From: a virus | DNA: 26,821 nt | Strand: one strand, 5' to 3' | Virus record (IMG/VR): IMGVR_UViG_3300046009_010534 | Coordinates: 1-26,821 of that record | Shown: positions 6,227 through 14,100 of the stretch, in pieces | Position numbering within the stretch: position 1 is the first letter of the stretch | Layout of the letters: every line of letters begins with the position of its first letter | Program-made: the position numbers and the translations under genes | Notes under the pieces: model-generated | The model's input: the letters and a program-made list of their open reading frames with translations, nothing else | Databases searched by the model: none | Told to the model about the DNA's origin: nothing

Positions 6227-6483
6227 AGCCGCCGGCCCCGATGTCCCGGCAGGTCGAGGCGGTCCGCCTGGTGCTGGCGCGGCAGATGCGGCTCGCCGCG
6301 GGCGGCGGCGCGTCCGCGCTCAACATCGGCCGGCAAGCCGAAGAGGCCCTGATCGCCGACGATCTGACGGACGCGCTGAAAACGATGGAATGGCTTGCCG
6401 CCAACGCGAACGACCTTCGCGCGGCGCTCCGCGCGTGGCGAGACCGGGACGGCGCAAGAGAAATCGGGGAGCAGGCGGCATGA
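6223..6483 (+). CDS. Small helical protein next to TerL (small terminase candidate)
   Basis: The product has 86 residues, starting at GTG 6223 with a strong GGGGAGG 5 bases upstream; the start overlaps the preceding stop and the end overlaps the TerL start (ATGA). The protein is nearly all helix: SRQVEAVRLVLARQMRLAAG, then QAEEALIADDLTDALKTMEW, then DLRAALRAWRDRDGAR. Its place directly before the large terminase is where small terminase subunits usually lie, yet it is short for one and no DNA-binding motif is visible. Either this gene or the 196-residue gene could fill that role. Confidence 0.65.
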   Translation: MKPPAPMSRQVEAVRLVLARQMRLAAGGGASALNIGRQAEEALIADDLTDALKTMEWLAANANDLRAALRAWRDRDGAREIGEQAA

Positions 6484-8015
6484 CCTCCTTCGGCTCGCTC
6501 GATCCGGTCCTGAAGGCGTATGAAGCCGGGGCGCGGGTGTTCGGCTCGGCCGGCCCGGTGTCGGACGCGTTCATCCTGTCGCGCGGCGCGGTCGATCTTT
6601 TGAACGGGCCGCTCGGATCGGCCAAGACGACGAGCTGCGTCAAGCGCGGGCTGAACGCGGCGCGGCTCCAGCCGCCGATCCGGACGATGACGGGGCAGTA
6701 TGTGCGGCGCTATGTGCTGACCGTGTTTCGGGAGACCTACGACCAGCTCTGGGGCGCGACCATTCCAAGCTGGAAGAAGGTTCTCAATCCGGACCTTGGC
6801 GTCGGCGCGTTCACAGGCTCGAGCCCGCGCCCCGCCGAGCATGTGATCGAGTTCGTTGACCGCGACGGGCCGGTGCAATTCATCGCGCGGTTCAGGGCTT
6901 TCTCGGACGACGCGGACCCGGACAGCCTCGGCGGCTTCGAGTGCACGGACGCCTACCTGAACGAAATGGACCAGCTGCCGGAAAAGCTGTTCACCAACAT
7001 TCTCGGGCGCATCGGGCGCGATCCGACGCGCGGCGAGGTCGGCCTGCCCGATGTGGACGGGCTGGTCTATGGCCGCGTCTTCGGCGACTGCAACGCGCCC
7101 TCGCCGGACAGCTGGGTATTCCGCGATTTCTGGAGCGCGACGAAGCCGGCGGGCTACCGCCTGTTCCGCCAGCCCGGCGGGCTGGACGAGGGCGCGGAGA
7201 ACCTTGGCGCGGTCGGACGCCAGTATTACGTCCAGCAGGAGCAGGCGAACCGCCATCGCCCCTGGTGGGTGAAGATCAAGATCCACAACAAGCCCGGCTA
7301 CAACCGGGAAAACGACGTGGTCTTCGCCGACTTCGAGCATGAGGACCATGTCTCGCCGGTCGAGATCAGGGTTGAGCCCAACCTGCCGGTGATCGTCGGC
7401 TTCGACGGCGGCGCGACGCCGGCGGCGGCGCTGCTGCAGGAGCATGGCGGCGGCAAGGTCCGCATCCTCCACGAGGTGGTGATCGAGCGCGGCGACGAAA
7501 TCGATCTGGCGCGCGAGCTGCAGCGGGTGATGGGCCTGCCGCGCTTCAAGGGCTGCGAGTTCGTGCTGAACGGCGATCCGGCGACGGGGACGGGCGAGGA
7601 CCTGCCGAACGGCTCGTTCCGCCGGCGGCTGGCGGAAGAGCTCGGCATGTCGGACGATTGGGTGCGCGTGGCCGAAACCAACGATCCGGAAATCCGCCAC
7701 CGCGCCTTCCGCGAGGCGATGAAGCAGCGCGGCGGCTTTCTGGTGGACGGCGTCCACTGCCCAACCATCGTGAGGGCGCTGAATGGCACGTTCCACTATC
7801 ACACGATCCGGGGCTCGAAAGGGCGCGGCAATGTCGTCAAGACGCCGGACAGCCATGTGATGGAGGCGGCTGAATACGCCGGGCTCCTGCTCGGCTCGGA
7901 GCGGGCGCGGTTGCGCCGCTCGGCCCTCAAGGAACAGCGTGAGCGTCGGCGTCAGGAAGTCCAGCAGGGCCGGACGGGCCAGCGGTATTCGCCGCTGCGC
8001 CGCGCCGGCCCCTAA
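6480..8015 (+). CDS. terL: Terminase large subunit
   Basis: The 511-residue packaging motor is started at the ATG overlapping the previous stop. The ATPase half has a terminase-style Walker A, GPLGSAKT (residues 43-50), and a Walker B-like stretch DAYLNEMDQ (about 157-165). The C-terminal half looks like the RNase H-fold nuclease: IVGFDGG (D309), NGDPATG (D366), and DSHVMEAAEY (about 457-466), each providing an acidic metal ligand. The protein cuts concatemeric phage DNA and pumps it into the prohead through the portal encoded two genes downstream. Length is typical for podovirus terminases. The function is secure; the packaging mode (pac, cos or terminal repeats) cannot be told from the sequence. 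Confidence 0.92.
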   Translation: MTSFGSLDPVLKAYEAGARVFGSAGPVSDAFILSRGAVDLLNGPLGSAKTTSCVKRGLNAARLQPPIRTMTGQYVRRYVLTVFRETYDQLWGATIPSWKKVLNPDLGVGAFTGSSPRPAEHVIEFVDRDGPVQFIARFRAFSDDADPDSLGGFECTDAYLNEMDQLPEKLFTNILGRIGRDPTRGEVGLPDVDGLVYGRVFGDCNAPSPDSWVFRDFWSATKPAGYRLFRQPGGLDEGAENLGAVGRQYYVQQEQANRHRPWWVKIKIHNKPGYNRENDVVFADFEHEDHVSPVEIRVEPNLPVIVGFDGGATPAAALLQEHGGGKVRILHEVVIERGDEIDLARELQRVMGLPRFKGCEFVLNGDPATGTGEDLPNGSFRRRLAEELGMSDDWVRVAETNDPEIRHRAFREAMKQRGGFLVDGVHCPTIVRALNGTFHYHTIRGSKGRGNVVKTPDSHVMEAAEYAGLLLGSERARLRRSALKEQRERRRQEVQQGRTGQRYSPLRRAGP

Positions 8016-8031
8016 CCCAAGGAGCATGATC

Positions 8032-8409
8032 ATGGCGTGGTTTTCCAAGTTTTTCGGCGGCGGCTCGAAAGAGTTCGCGATGCAGGCCCTCGCGCAGCAG
8101 CAGGCGCAGCAACAGGCGGCGGCGGCGGCGGCCGAACAGCAGCGCCTGACCAACCTGCTCGCGGAAGGGCAGGCGGCGGCGGCGGCGGCGCTGGAGGAGC
8201 AGAACCGCAAGGTGCTGGAGGCGCAGAAGGCGGCGGAAGAAGCGAGCTATCGCGCCTCCCTCTCGCCCGGCGACAGCGAGGACGCGCGCACGGCGCAGGA
8301 CACGCGGATCAAGCGCCTGCTCGGCAGGCGAGGGCTCGCCTCCATGTTTGGCCGCGGCTCGCCGCTGGGCGCGCCGGCCACGGCGGCGCCGGCGCTCACC
8401 GGCGCGTAA
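8032..8409 (+). CDS. Small Gln/Ala-rich coiled-coil protein
   Basis: The product has 125 residues. ATGs occur at 8026 and 8032; AAGGAG at 8019-8024 is 1 base from the first and 7 from the second, so 8032 is the start. Residues about 16-75 are a long helix rich in Gln, Ala and Glu that should form a coiled coil. A hydrophobic-aromatic N-terminus (MAWFSKFFGG) precedes it and a Gly/Ala-rich tail follows. It lies between TerL and the portal, a place where T7-like phages carry small virion or assembly factors. I recognise no family. Confidence 0.7.
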   Translation: MAWFSKFFGGGSKEFAMQALAQQQAQQQAAAAAAEQQRLTNLLAEGQAAAAAALEEQNRKVLEAQKAAEEASYRASLSPGDSEDARTAQDTRIKRLLGRRGLASMFGRGSPLGAPATAAPALTGA

Positions 8410-8434
8410 TTTCATCCATCGCAAGGAGGCGGAC

Positions 8435-10054
8435 ATGATTGAAGCCAAGACGCTGCTCGACCGGCATGAAGACCTGAAGTCGCTGCGCCAGCCGTTCGAG
8501 ACGGGCTGGCGCGATAACGCCCGCCTCTTCGCGCCGGAGGACCGAGACCTCTTCGACGGGGCGACGACGCAGAACAACAACCGGCACGAGGATATCTATG
8601 ACGCGACGCCGATCCATGCGGCGGACGATTTCGCATCCGGCCTTTTCGGGCAGATGACGAACCCGTCCAACCGCTGGTTCGGCGTTTCGTCCGGCGATCC
8701 GGACCTTGACCGCTGGGGGCCGGCGCAGGCCTGGCTGTGGAGCGTGGGCACTGCGATCGGCGCATCCCTCGGCTCGACGGTGACGCGCTTCTACTCGAAT
8801 GCGCCGGGCTGGTTCCGCGATCTCGGCGTCTACGGCTTCGGGACGATGTACTCGGAAGAAGTCGTTGGCCAGGCGCGCTTCCGCGATCTGCATGTGCCGG
8901 TCAACGAGGGCTTCATCGACACCAACGCCGACGGCGACGTCGTCGGGTATCACCGCGAGATGCGCGTGAAGGGCGAGAAGGCCAAGGCCAAGTTTCCCGA
9001 GCTCGCGGCGATGGGCTCGCGCGTCAGCGACAAGGCGGATCTGCGCATCATCCATTGCGTGCGCGAAAATCCGGACGTGAAGCCGGGCGTCGCCGGCCCG
9101 CGCGGCATGGCGTGGCTGAGCTACTATCTGTCGCCCGACGCGAAGGACTTCCGGCGGATGGGCGCGTATCACGAGTTTCCCTATCATGTGCTGCGCTGGA
9201 AGACGCGGGCGGGCCGCGCCTATCCCTCCGGGCCGGGCGATGTGGCGCGGCCGGACGCCGCGATGCTGCAGGAAATGGAGCGCACGCATATCGTCGCGGC
9301 GCAGTTCGCCGCCGAACCGACGCTCCTGGCGACGGACATGGCGGACATCGTCGCCTCGGACATCGTGCCCAACGGCATCCTGTACGGCGGCGTGACGGCG
9401 GCGGGGCGGCAGGCGCTGCTGCCGCTCAACCGGGCGCAGAACCTCCAGCTCTCGCTGGAGCAGAGCCGGGAGCGGCGCGAGGCGATCCGCCGCGCGTTCT
9501 TCTTCTCGATCCTTTCGCTCATCAACCGGCCGCAGATGACGGCGACGGAGGTGGAAAAGTTCGACATGGAGCGGCTGCGCCAGATGGCGCCTTACGTCGA
9601 GCGCATCCAGTCGGACGGGCTGACGCCGCTGCTCGCGCGCCGGTTCAACATCCTGCAGCGGGCGGGCGCGCTGCCGCCGCCGCCGCCGGAACTGGAGAAG
9701 CGCGCGCTGACCATCACGCATGTCTCGCCGCTGGCGAAGCTTCAGCAGCTGGACGAGGCGAAGGGCGTCCTGAATTACGTCACTGGCGCGGCGCAGATCG
9801 CGCAGCTCACCGGCGACATGTCGGTCATGGACAACATCGACGGCGACGAGGCGCAGTCGGTGCTTCACGCCGTCTCCGGCGCGCCGCCGGCGGTCAAGCG
9901 CTCGCAGCAGGGCGTCGAGCGCATCCGGCAGGCGCGGGCAGGCGCGCAACAGCAGGCCGTGGCGATCGAGCAGGAGGCGCAGCAGGTCGAGACGGCGGCG
10001 GTCGCGGCCCACGCCATGCAGGCTTCATCGACCGCGAAGAAGAGGGCGGCATGA
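8435..10054 (+). CDS. Portal (head-tail connector) protein
   Basis: The product has 539 residues from ATG 8435, with AAGGAGG 5 bases upstream. The protein opens with LLDRHEDLKSLRQPFETGWR, then a DATPIHAADDFASGLFGQMT segment and NRWF. These are features of the podovirus head-tail connector family (T7 gp8-like, Pfam Head-tail_con). A late SILSLINRPQMTATEV segment matches the crown/stem part of that family, and the C-terminus is a Gln/Ala-rich helix. Twelve copies would form the ring through which DNA enters and leaves. The order TerL, portal, scaffold, capsid supports the call. Its stop overlaps the next start as ATGA. Confidence 0.92.
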   Translation: MIEAKTLLDRHEDLKSLRQPFETGWRDNARLFAPEDRDLFDGATTQNNNRHEDIYDATPIHAADDFASGLFGQMTNPSNRWFGVSSGDPDLDRWGPAQAWLWSVGTAIGASLGSTVTRFYSNAPGWFRDLGVYGFGTMYSEEVVGQARFRDLHVPVNEGFIDTNADGDVVGYHREMRVKGEKAKAKFPELAAMGSRVSDKADLRIIHCVRENPDVKPGVAGPRGMAWLSYYLSPDAKDFRRMGAYHEFPYHVLRWKTRAGRAYPSGPGDVARPDAAMLQEMERTHIVAAQFAAEPTLLATDMADIVASDIVPNGILYGGVTAAGRQALLPLNRAQNLQLSLEQSRERREAIRRAFFFSILSLINRPQMTATEVEKFDMERLRQMAPYVERIQSDGLTPLLARRFNILQRAGALPPPPPELEKRALTITHVSPLAKLQQLDEAKGVLNYVTGAAQIAQLTGDMSVMDNIDGDEAQSVLHAVSGAPPAVKRSQQGVERIRQARAGAQQQAVAIEQEAQQVETAAVAAHAMQASSTAKKRAA

Positions 10055-10326
10055 CGTCGGCCAGCATCCGCGCCTGGTTCCAGCACTTCTGGCCGGACAA
10101 GGGCGAGCGCCATGCGGCGCTCGCCGAATACCAGGAGCTCAAGCACAAGCGGTTCCTGCTCGCGGACATCGCCGCGCGGGCCAAGCTCTTCACCGACATC
10201 GGGCCGGGGCCGAACTCCGACTTCGAGCTGGGGCGGCGCTCGCTCGCCCTCGAAATCCTTCACCTCGCGGAAGCCGACATGAAACGGCTGATGCAGCTCG
10301 CCTTCACCGACACGAAAGGACAGTGA
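10051..10326 (+). CDS. Small hypothetical protein between portal and scaffold
   Basis: The product has 91 residues; the start overlaps the portal stop as ATGA. The protein is rich in charged helices (HAALAEYQELKHKRFLLADI) and an LEILHLAEADMKRLMQLAFT tail. There are no membrane segments, cysteine pairs or known motif. Small proteins of this size often stand between portal and scaffold in podophages, so an assembly or virion role is likely but unproven. Confidence 0.7.
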   Translation: MTSASIRAWFQHFWPDKGERHAALAEYQELKHKRFLLADIAARAKLFTDIGPGPNSDFELGRRSLALEILHLAEADMKRLMQLAFTDTKGQ

Positions 10327-10327
10327 C

Positions 10328-11320
10328 ATGACCGACCAGACGACAGCGCAGGCCGGCGGGGCCGCCGCCGGGCAGACGCAGGGGCAGACGCAGGGGCAGA
10401 CGCAACAAACGACGGCGCAACAGAAGACGGCGCAAGCCGGCGCCGGCCAGACGCAGGGGCAGACGCAGGCGCAATCCGCCGCGCCGCCCGGCAACTGGTA
10501 CGACGCCTTCGAGCCTTCCGACGACGGGCGGCGCTGGCTCGGCGACAAGGGCTTCACCGGCGAGAACGGCAAGGAGACGTTCAACAAGTTCCTGTCCTCG
10601 GCCATGGAGGCCGACCGCCTGACGCGCTCGCGCAACGTGATCGAGAAGCCCGATCCGGCGAAGCTGAACGACTGGCAGGGCTGGCAGGAAATCGGCTGGA
10701 AACCCGACGCGAAGGAGTACGTGCTCAAGCCCGCCCGCCTGTCGGACGCGCGCAAGGGCGACGACGCCTTCAACAAGGAACTGGGCATGGTCGAAAGGAC
10801 CGTGCGCCAGGCGGCGCACGAGGCCCGGGTGCCGCTGCACCAGGCGCAGGCGATTTTCGACGCGCTGGCGAAGTTCACCGACGACACGGTCTCGCAGATC
10901 GACGCCTATGGCCAGAAGCAACGGGCCGAAGGCATCGCCAGGCTGCAGGAAGAGTGGGGCCGCGAGTTCGACCGCAACAAGACGCTGGCCGAACGCGCGT
11001 TTAAACACTTCGGCGGGGGGGCGACCGAATTGGCCGAGCTTTCCGGTCTGGTCGAGAGCCCGGCGATCCTCTCAATGTTCGCTCGGATCGGCCAGGCGAT
11101 CGGCGAGGACGCGATCGTGACGGGCGACGGCGCGGGGCCGCTGCCGGCCTCGCTCGACGCGCTGGACGCGCAGATCCGCGCCCTGCGCGGCGACCCGGCC
11201 AAGCGGGCGGCGCTCAACGATCCGGGGCACCGCGACCACAAGGCCGTGATGGCCGAATACCAGGCGCTCTCCGAACGCAAGGCCAAGGCCGAGCTGGCGA
11301 CGCGCCAGAAGGCCGCCTGA
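10328..11320 (+). CDS. Capsid assembly scaffolding protein
   Basis: The product has 330 residues. The N-terminal 50 are low-complexity Gln/Thr/Gly/Ala containing QTQG repeats. Residues about 55-130 contain an FEPSDDGRRWLGDKGFT-type motif and a stretch reading NKFLSSAMEADRLTR, of a kind seen in podophage scaffolds. The rest is charged helix ending in a basic tail (ERKAKAELATRQKAA) such as scaffold proteins use to bind coat subunits. A scaffold directs coat assembly and leaves the shell before or during packaging. Position between portal and major capsid is diagnostic for T7-like phages. I am fairly sure of the role; no sequence search was possible. Confidence 0.8.
   Translation: MTDQTTAQAGGAAAGQTQGQTQGQTQQTTAQQKTAQAGAGQTQGQTQAQSAAPPGNWYDAFEPSDDGRRWLGDKGFTGENGKETFNKFLSSAMEADRLTRSRNVIEKPDPAKLNDWQGWQEIGWKPDAKEYVLKPARLSDARKGDDAFNKELGMVERTVRQAAHEARVPLHQAQAIFDALAKFTDDTVSQIDAYGQKQRAEGIARLQEEWGREFDRNKTLAERAFKHFGGGATELAELSGLVESPAILSMFARIGQAIGEDAIVTGDGAGPLPASLDALDAQIRALRGDPAKRAALNDPGHRDHKAVMAEYQALSERKAKAELATRQKAA
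10373..10471 (+). repeat. 12-bp tandem repeats coding QTQG in the scaffold gene
   Basis: The unit CAGACGCAGGGG is repeated at 10373 and 10385 with a partial copy at 10397, then again at 10448 with a diverged copy at 10460. Each unit is four codons (Gln-Thr-Gln-Gly), so gain or loss keeps the frame. The two clusters are separated by diverged Gln/Thr-rich sequence. Confidence 0.8.
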
Positions 11321-11352
11321 TCCACCTCAACCCCCAGAGAAAGGAACCGAGC

Positions 11353-11634
11353 ATGACCAAGACTGCAAAGGGCGCGCCGCCGCCCGCGACCGATCCGAAC
11401 ACGGCCGGCGCGCCGACGCCCGTTATGGACGCGATGCGGGCGGAGTTCGCCCGGGCCGTGCTGGAGGACATGCCCGAGCATGGGCGGCTCGGCTCCTACC
11501 AGCCCGGCGCCGTCGATCGCTGGGCGAGCGAGCCCGCCGAACTGCCGGACGGAGATTTCGAGGCGCTGGGCTGGCGCTTCACCATCGCCGGAGACAGGCT
11601 GGCGCTTGCTGTGAAGCTGCCGGAAGCGGCTTGA
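11353..11634 (+). CDS. Small hypothetical protein before the capsid gene
   Basis: The product has 93 residues, with AAAGGAA about 8 bases before the ATG. The N-terminus is Pro/Ala-rich and flexible. Residues about 24-60 form a helix plus a GSYQPGAVDRWASEPAELPD segment, and the C-terminus reads FTIAGDRLALAVKLPEAA, two probable strands. I know no family. It is separated from the capsid gene by a 447-base leader, and its stop is embedded in a TTGACA hexamer. Confidence 0.65.
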   Translation: MTKTAKGAPPPATDPNTAGAPTPVMDAMRAEFARAVLEDMPEHGRLGSYQPGAVDRWASEPAELPDGDFEALGWRFTIAGDRLALAVKLPEAA

Positions 11635-11654
11635 CAAGCGGGCGCGAATATGAT
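11631..11654 (+). promoter_or_regulatory. Possible capsid promoter (weak)
   Basis: TTGACA (11631-11636) and TATGAT (11649-11654) are each close to the sigma-70 consensus, but only 12 bases lie between them instead of about 17. They stand at the start of the long leader before the capsid gene, where an extra promoter would make sense. The spacing makes this a weak call. Confidence 0.3.
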
Positions 11655-12081
11655 CGCCCTGACGCCATAAGCGCCGCCGTCCGGAACGCGTTGCGTCCTC
11701 CGGGCGGCCCAACCGCCAATAACTCCCGAGGCGCGCGGGGGCCACGCCGTCCGAAGGCCGGACGTTAAACTCCCCAGAGCGGCCCGCTGGCCCCGTTGCG
11801 ACGGACCAGCCGCACCCCTCGGACACTCTCCCCACGTTTCGTTCGTTGCGTTGTCTGCGCGCGCCGCCCGTCGCGGCGTCTGCCCACCAACCCGGCGCGC
11901 ACCGGGCCGGCTGCCCCGCGGGAGAAGTCCCGCCGCCCACGCGAGCGTCATGCGCGAGGACGGACCCGACAGGGCGGCTGCGGCTTCCCTGTCCGCAAAC
12001 CGGCCGAAGCAACCAAAGGGTTTTCACGCGGTCCGCGTCGCCCTTGCAGGACGCGCCGCAGCTTCGACCAGGAGGACGGCC
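11635..12081 (+). other. Structured noncoding leader of the capsid gene
   Basis: These 447 bases have no gene I can support, in an operon where genes otherwise touch or overlap. They can form many hairpins: a 9-bp stem 11676-11684/11700-11708 with an inner ACGC/GCGT stem; a 7-bp stem 11738-11744/11788-11794 enclosing a GTCCG/CGGAC hairpin (11749-11753/11759-11763); GCGGGA-GAAG-TCCCGC at 11918-11933; GACAGGG/CCCTGTC at 11968-11974/11987-11993; and CGCGTC/GACGCG at 12034-12039/12050-12055. It ends in the capsid ribosome binding site. A leader RNA is the best reading, though GC-rich DNA forms stems easily by chance. Confidence 0.5.
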
Positions 12082-12924
12082 ATGGCCGGACCAGTCACCG
12101 ACGCACACCGGATCATGTTCCGGGACAATTTCATCATGGCGCTGCAGGAAAAGCGCGGCATGTTCGACGACGCCTTCACCTCGACCGAGGAGCTGAAGGG
12201 CAAGCAGGTGCAGCTCGTCGACATCATCGGCGCGGTGGACGCGATCGAGGATGCGCCGGAGGGCGGCGACACGCCGGACATCAAGCCGAGCCACGAGCCG
12301 GTCTGGGTGCGCCCGAAGCGCCTGATCTGGGGCCAGCTCATGTCCGGCGAGGACCCGGTCAAGGGGCTGACCGTGCCCAACTCGACCTACATCCAGGGCG
12401 GCGTCGCCGGCATCATCCGGAAGAAGAACATCCACTACGCCAACGCGCTGCTCGGAAACCGGCTGATCGGCAACGAGAACCCGACCGAGACCGCATGGGC
12501 CGGCACGACCGTCGCGGCCGGCGGCGCAAACCTCACCGTCGACAAGTTCTCTGCAGCGCTCACCGCCTTTCAGGAGGCGGACGTCGAAATCGACGATGAG
12601 GAAATCTTCTGCGCCGCCAGCCCGGCGATGCTTGAGAACCTGACGAAGGACGCAAAGTTCACCTCGAAGGACTACCGCAACCGCGCCGTGCTTGAGGAAA
12701 AACGCGTCAAGGAATTCATGGGCGTGCGGATCATCGTCCGCAACTCTCTCACCTCCGCGATCTTCTGGTGCAAGTCGGGCATGGTCGCCGCGCCGTTCCA
12801 CGCGCTGAGCGTGGTTTCGCAGCCCAACCCGGCCAAGCAATACCGCGAACATCCCTTCGCGGAGACGTGGATCGCCGCATCGCGCATCGAGGACAAGAAA
12901 GTCGTCAGGGTCGCGATGGCCTAA
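12082..12924 (+). CDS. Major capsid protein
   Basis: The product has 280 residues from ATG 12082, with AGGAGG (12070-12075) 6 bases upstream. The frame runs upstream into the leader, but no ribosome binding site supports a longer form. The protein has an N-terminal helical part, an extended loop (GGVAGIIRKKNIHYANALLG), then strand-rich segments and DIEEIF-like KDAKFTSKDY and YREHPFAETWIAASRIEDKK. The final stretch, with a conserved aromatic plus AASRIEDKKVVRV, is typical of podophage coat proteins with an HK97-like fold. Hundreds of copies would build the icosahedral head. Size is at the small end for the class. Position after scaffold makes the call strong even without a search. Confidence 0.85.
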   Translation: MAGPVTDAHRIMFRDNFIMALQEKRGMFDDAFTSTEELKGKQVQLVDIIGAVDAIEDAPEGGDTPDIKPSHEPVWVRPKRLIWGQLMSGEDPVKGLTVPNSTYIQGGVAGIIRKKNIHYANALLGNRLIGNENPTETAWAGTTVAAGGANLTVDKFSAALTAFQEADVEIDDEEIFCAASPAMLENLTKDAKFTSKDYRNRAVLEEKRVKEFMGVRIIVRNSLTSAIFWCKSGMVAAPFHALSVVSQPNPAKQYREHPFAETWIAASRIEDKKVVRVAMA

Positions 12925-12930
12925 CGCCGC

Positions 12931-12960
12931 GCCGCCGGCGGACGCTGCGCCGCCGGCGGC
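12931..12960 (+). terminator. Post-capsid hairpin, possible attenuator
   Basis: GCCGCCGGCG at 12931-12940 pairs perfectly with CGCCGGCGGC at 12951-12960 around a 10-base loop, 7 bases after the capsid stop. The sequence after it is TCCATTCACCTTTTC, with only a short T-run 9 bases away. It may be a weak terminator or a 3' stabiliser that raises capsid mRNA relative to downstream genes, as the strong terminator after T7 gene 10 does. Confidence 0.45.
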
Positions 12961-12987
12961 TCCATTCACCTTTTCATGGAGGGCCAA

Positions 12988-13464
12988 ATGGCCGTCGTCA
13001 CCCTTTACGCCGCTTCCTTCAAGGACCCCGCGGCCGTCAATTCCGTCGCGCCCGTCTTCGCCGAGGGCACCCCGCGCGTCGTCAACACCAAGGCCGTCAC
13101 CATCACGAGTGGCGACAGCATCAACAGCAAGGTCTATCTGGGTAAAATCCAGTCCTCGGCGATCCCGGACCTCGCCTCGCTCATCTACCACGACAGCCTG
13201 ACCAGCCTGAACGACTTCGACATCGGCGTCGAATACAACGGCGTCGCGGTCGACATCGACGTCTTCGCCGATGGGCTCGACCTCACGTCGGCGGGGTCCA
13301 AGTCCGTCTTCGCCGCGATCACCCGCGCCAACACCGGCAAGCGCGTGTGGGAGCTGCTGGGTCTGTCGAGCGATCCGGGGCGTGTTTACGACATCATCGG
13401 CACGCTCAAGGCGGCGTCCGGCGCGACCGGCGTCGTCGCGGCGCAGATCCGCTACGCCAAGTAG
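12988..13464 (+). CDS. Capsid-area structural protein (decoration/stabiliser candidate)
   Basis: The product has 158 residues. ATGs lie at 12976 and 12988; GGAGGG at 12978-12983 is 4 bases before the second, so 12988 is preferred. The protein is compact and beta-rich (AVTITSGDSINSKVYLGKIQ, then DFDIGVEYNGVAVDIDVFAD), with a C-terminal helical segment, and has no low-complexity or membrane parts. It sits right after the major capsid gene and its codon use is equally strong, both of which suggest an abundant virion component such as a decoration protein. I do not recognise the family. Confidence 0.65.
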   Translation: MAVVTLYAASFKDPAAVNSVAPVFAEGTPRVVNTKAVTITSGDSINSKVYLGKIQSSAIPDLASLIYHDSLTSLNDFDIGVEYNGVAVDIDVFADGLDLTSAGSKSVFAAITRANTGKRVWELLGLSSDPGRVYDIIGTLKAASGATGVVAAQIRYAK

Positions 13465-13470
13465 CCGCCC

Positions 13471-14100
13471 ATGGCCTCCCGCGCGGCCTCGGAAGTCGAA
13501 GCGGCGAACGGCGCGCTGGCCCTGTGCGGCCAGCCGCCGATCGCCTCGCTCGACGAGGCGACCGTGGCCGCGCGGCGCTGCAAGGAGCGCTTCGCCGATG
13601 TGCGCGACGCGCTGCTCAGGGGATACGACTGGAACTTCGCGTCCGCCTGGGTCGTGCCCTCGCTCGATCCCGTCGCCGCGCTGGGCGCGCTGACGAAGCG
13701 CTATCCGCTGCCGGCGGAATGCCTGCGCGTGCGGGGCGTGAAAGACCTTGAACAGAACGAATGGGCCGTCGAGGCGGCGGCCGTCAATCCAGGGCAGGAC
13801 GCCGGCACCATCATGGTGCTGACGACCAACGCCGCGAGCCCGCGCGTGAACTACACGCGCCGCGTCGAACTGCCGGCGCTGTGGGACGCGCTCTTCCTGC
13901 GCCAGTTCCAGCTCAGGCTCGGCGCGGAGATCGCGCCGCAGCTCGCCCGCGAGGGCGGGCTCGGCGACCGGCTTCTCCAGCGCGCGGACGTCGAGCTCGC
14001 CCGGGCGCAGCGCAACGACGCCCGCGAGGGGGCGCGCGGCGAGGTCAGGCGCGACACCAGCTGGCTCGCCGCCCGCCGCCATGGCGGATGGGGGCGCTGA
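13471..14100 (+). CDS. Tail tubular protein A-like (T7 gp11 type)
   Basis: The product has 209 residues. The opening (EVEAANGALALCGQPPIASL) followed by RCKERFADVRDALLRGYDWNFA is the pattern of podophage tail tubular A / adaptor proteins, whose start is usually N..L..IG..PI.SL ... A......R...L....W.FA. The middle has PLPAECLRVRGV and the later part FLRQFQLRLGAEIAPQLARE, the helical end of that family. Twelve copies would sit under the portal and join it to the nozzle. No strong Shine-Dalgarno is visible. The stop shares a TGATG junction with the next gene, which encodes the partner nozzle protein. Confidence 0.85.
   Translation: MASRAASEVEAANGALALCGQPPIASLDEATVAARRCKERFADVRDALLRGYDWNFASAWVVPSLDPVAALGALTKRYPLPAECLRVRGVKDLEQNEWAVEAAAVNPGQDAGTIMVLTTNAASPRVNYTRRVELPALWDALFLRQFQLRLGAEIAPQLAREGGLGDRLLQRADVELARAQRNDAREGARGEVRRDTSWLAARRHGGWGR

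Noticed and set aside
5985-8210. Long minus-strand frame opposite the terminase
   Set aside because: It is opposite a gene with clear terminase motifs and has no domain of its own.
8396-10012. Long minus-strand frame opposite the portal gene
   Set aside because: The product is Arg/His-rich and featureless; the plus strand encodes a recognisable portal protein.
11950-12081. Longer capsid protein starting at an in-frame ATG at 11950
   Set aside because: No Shine-Dalgarno precedes it, the added 44 residues are low-complexity, and AGGAGG is perfectly placed for the ATG at 12082.
10906-14082. 1058-codon minus-strand frame across scaffold, leader, capsid and tail genes
   Set aside because: It crosses several well-supported plus-strand genes and the leader, and has no motif or ribosome binding site supporting translation.
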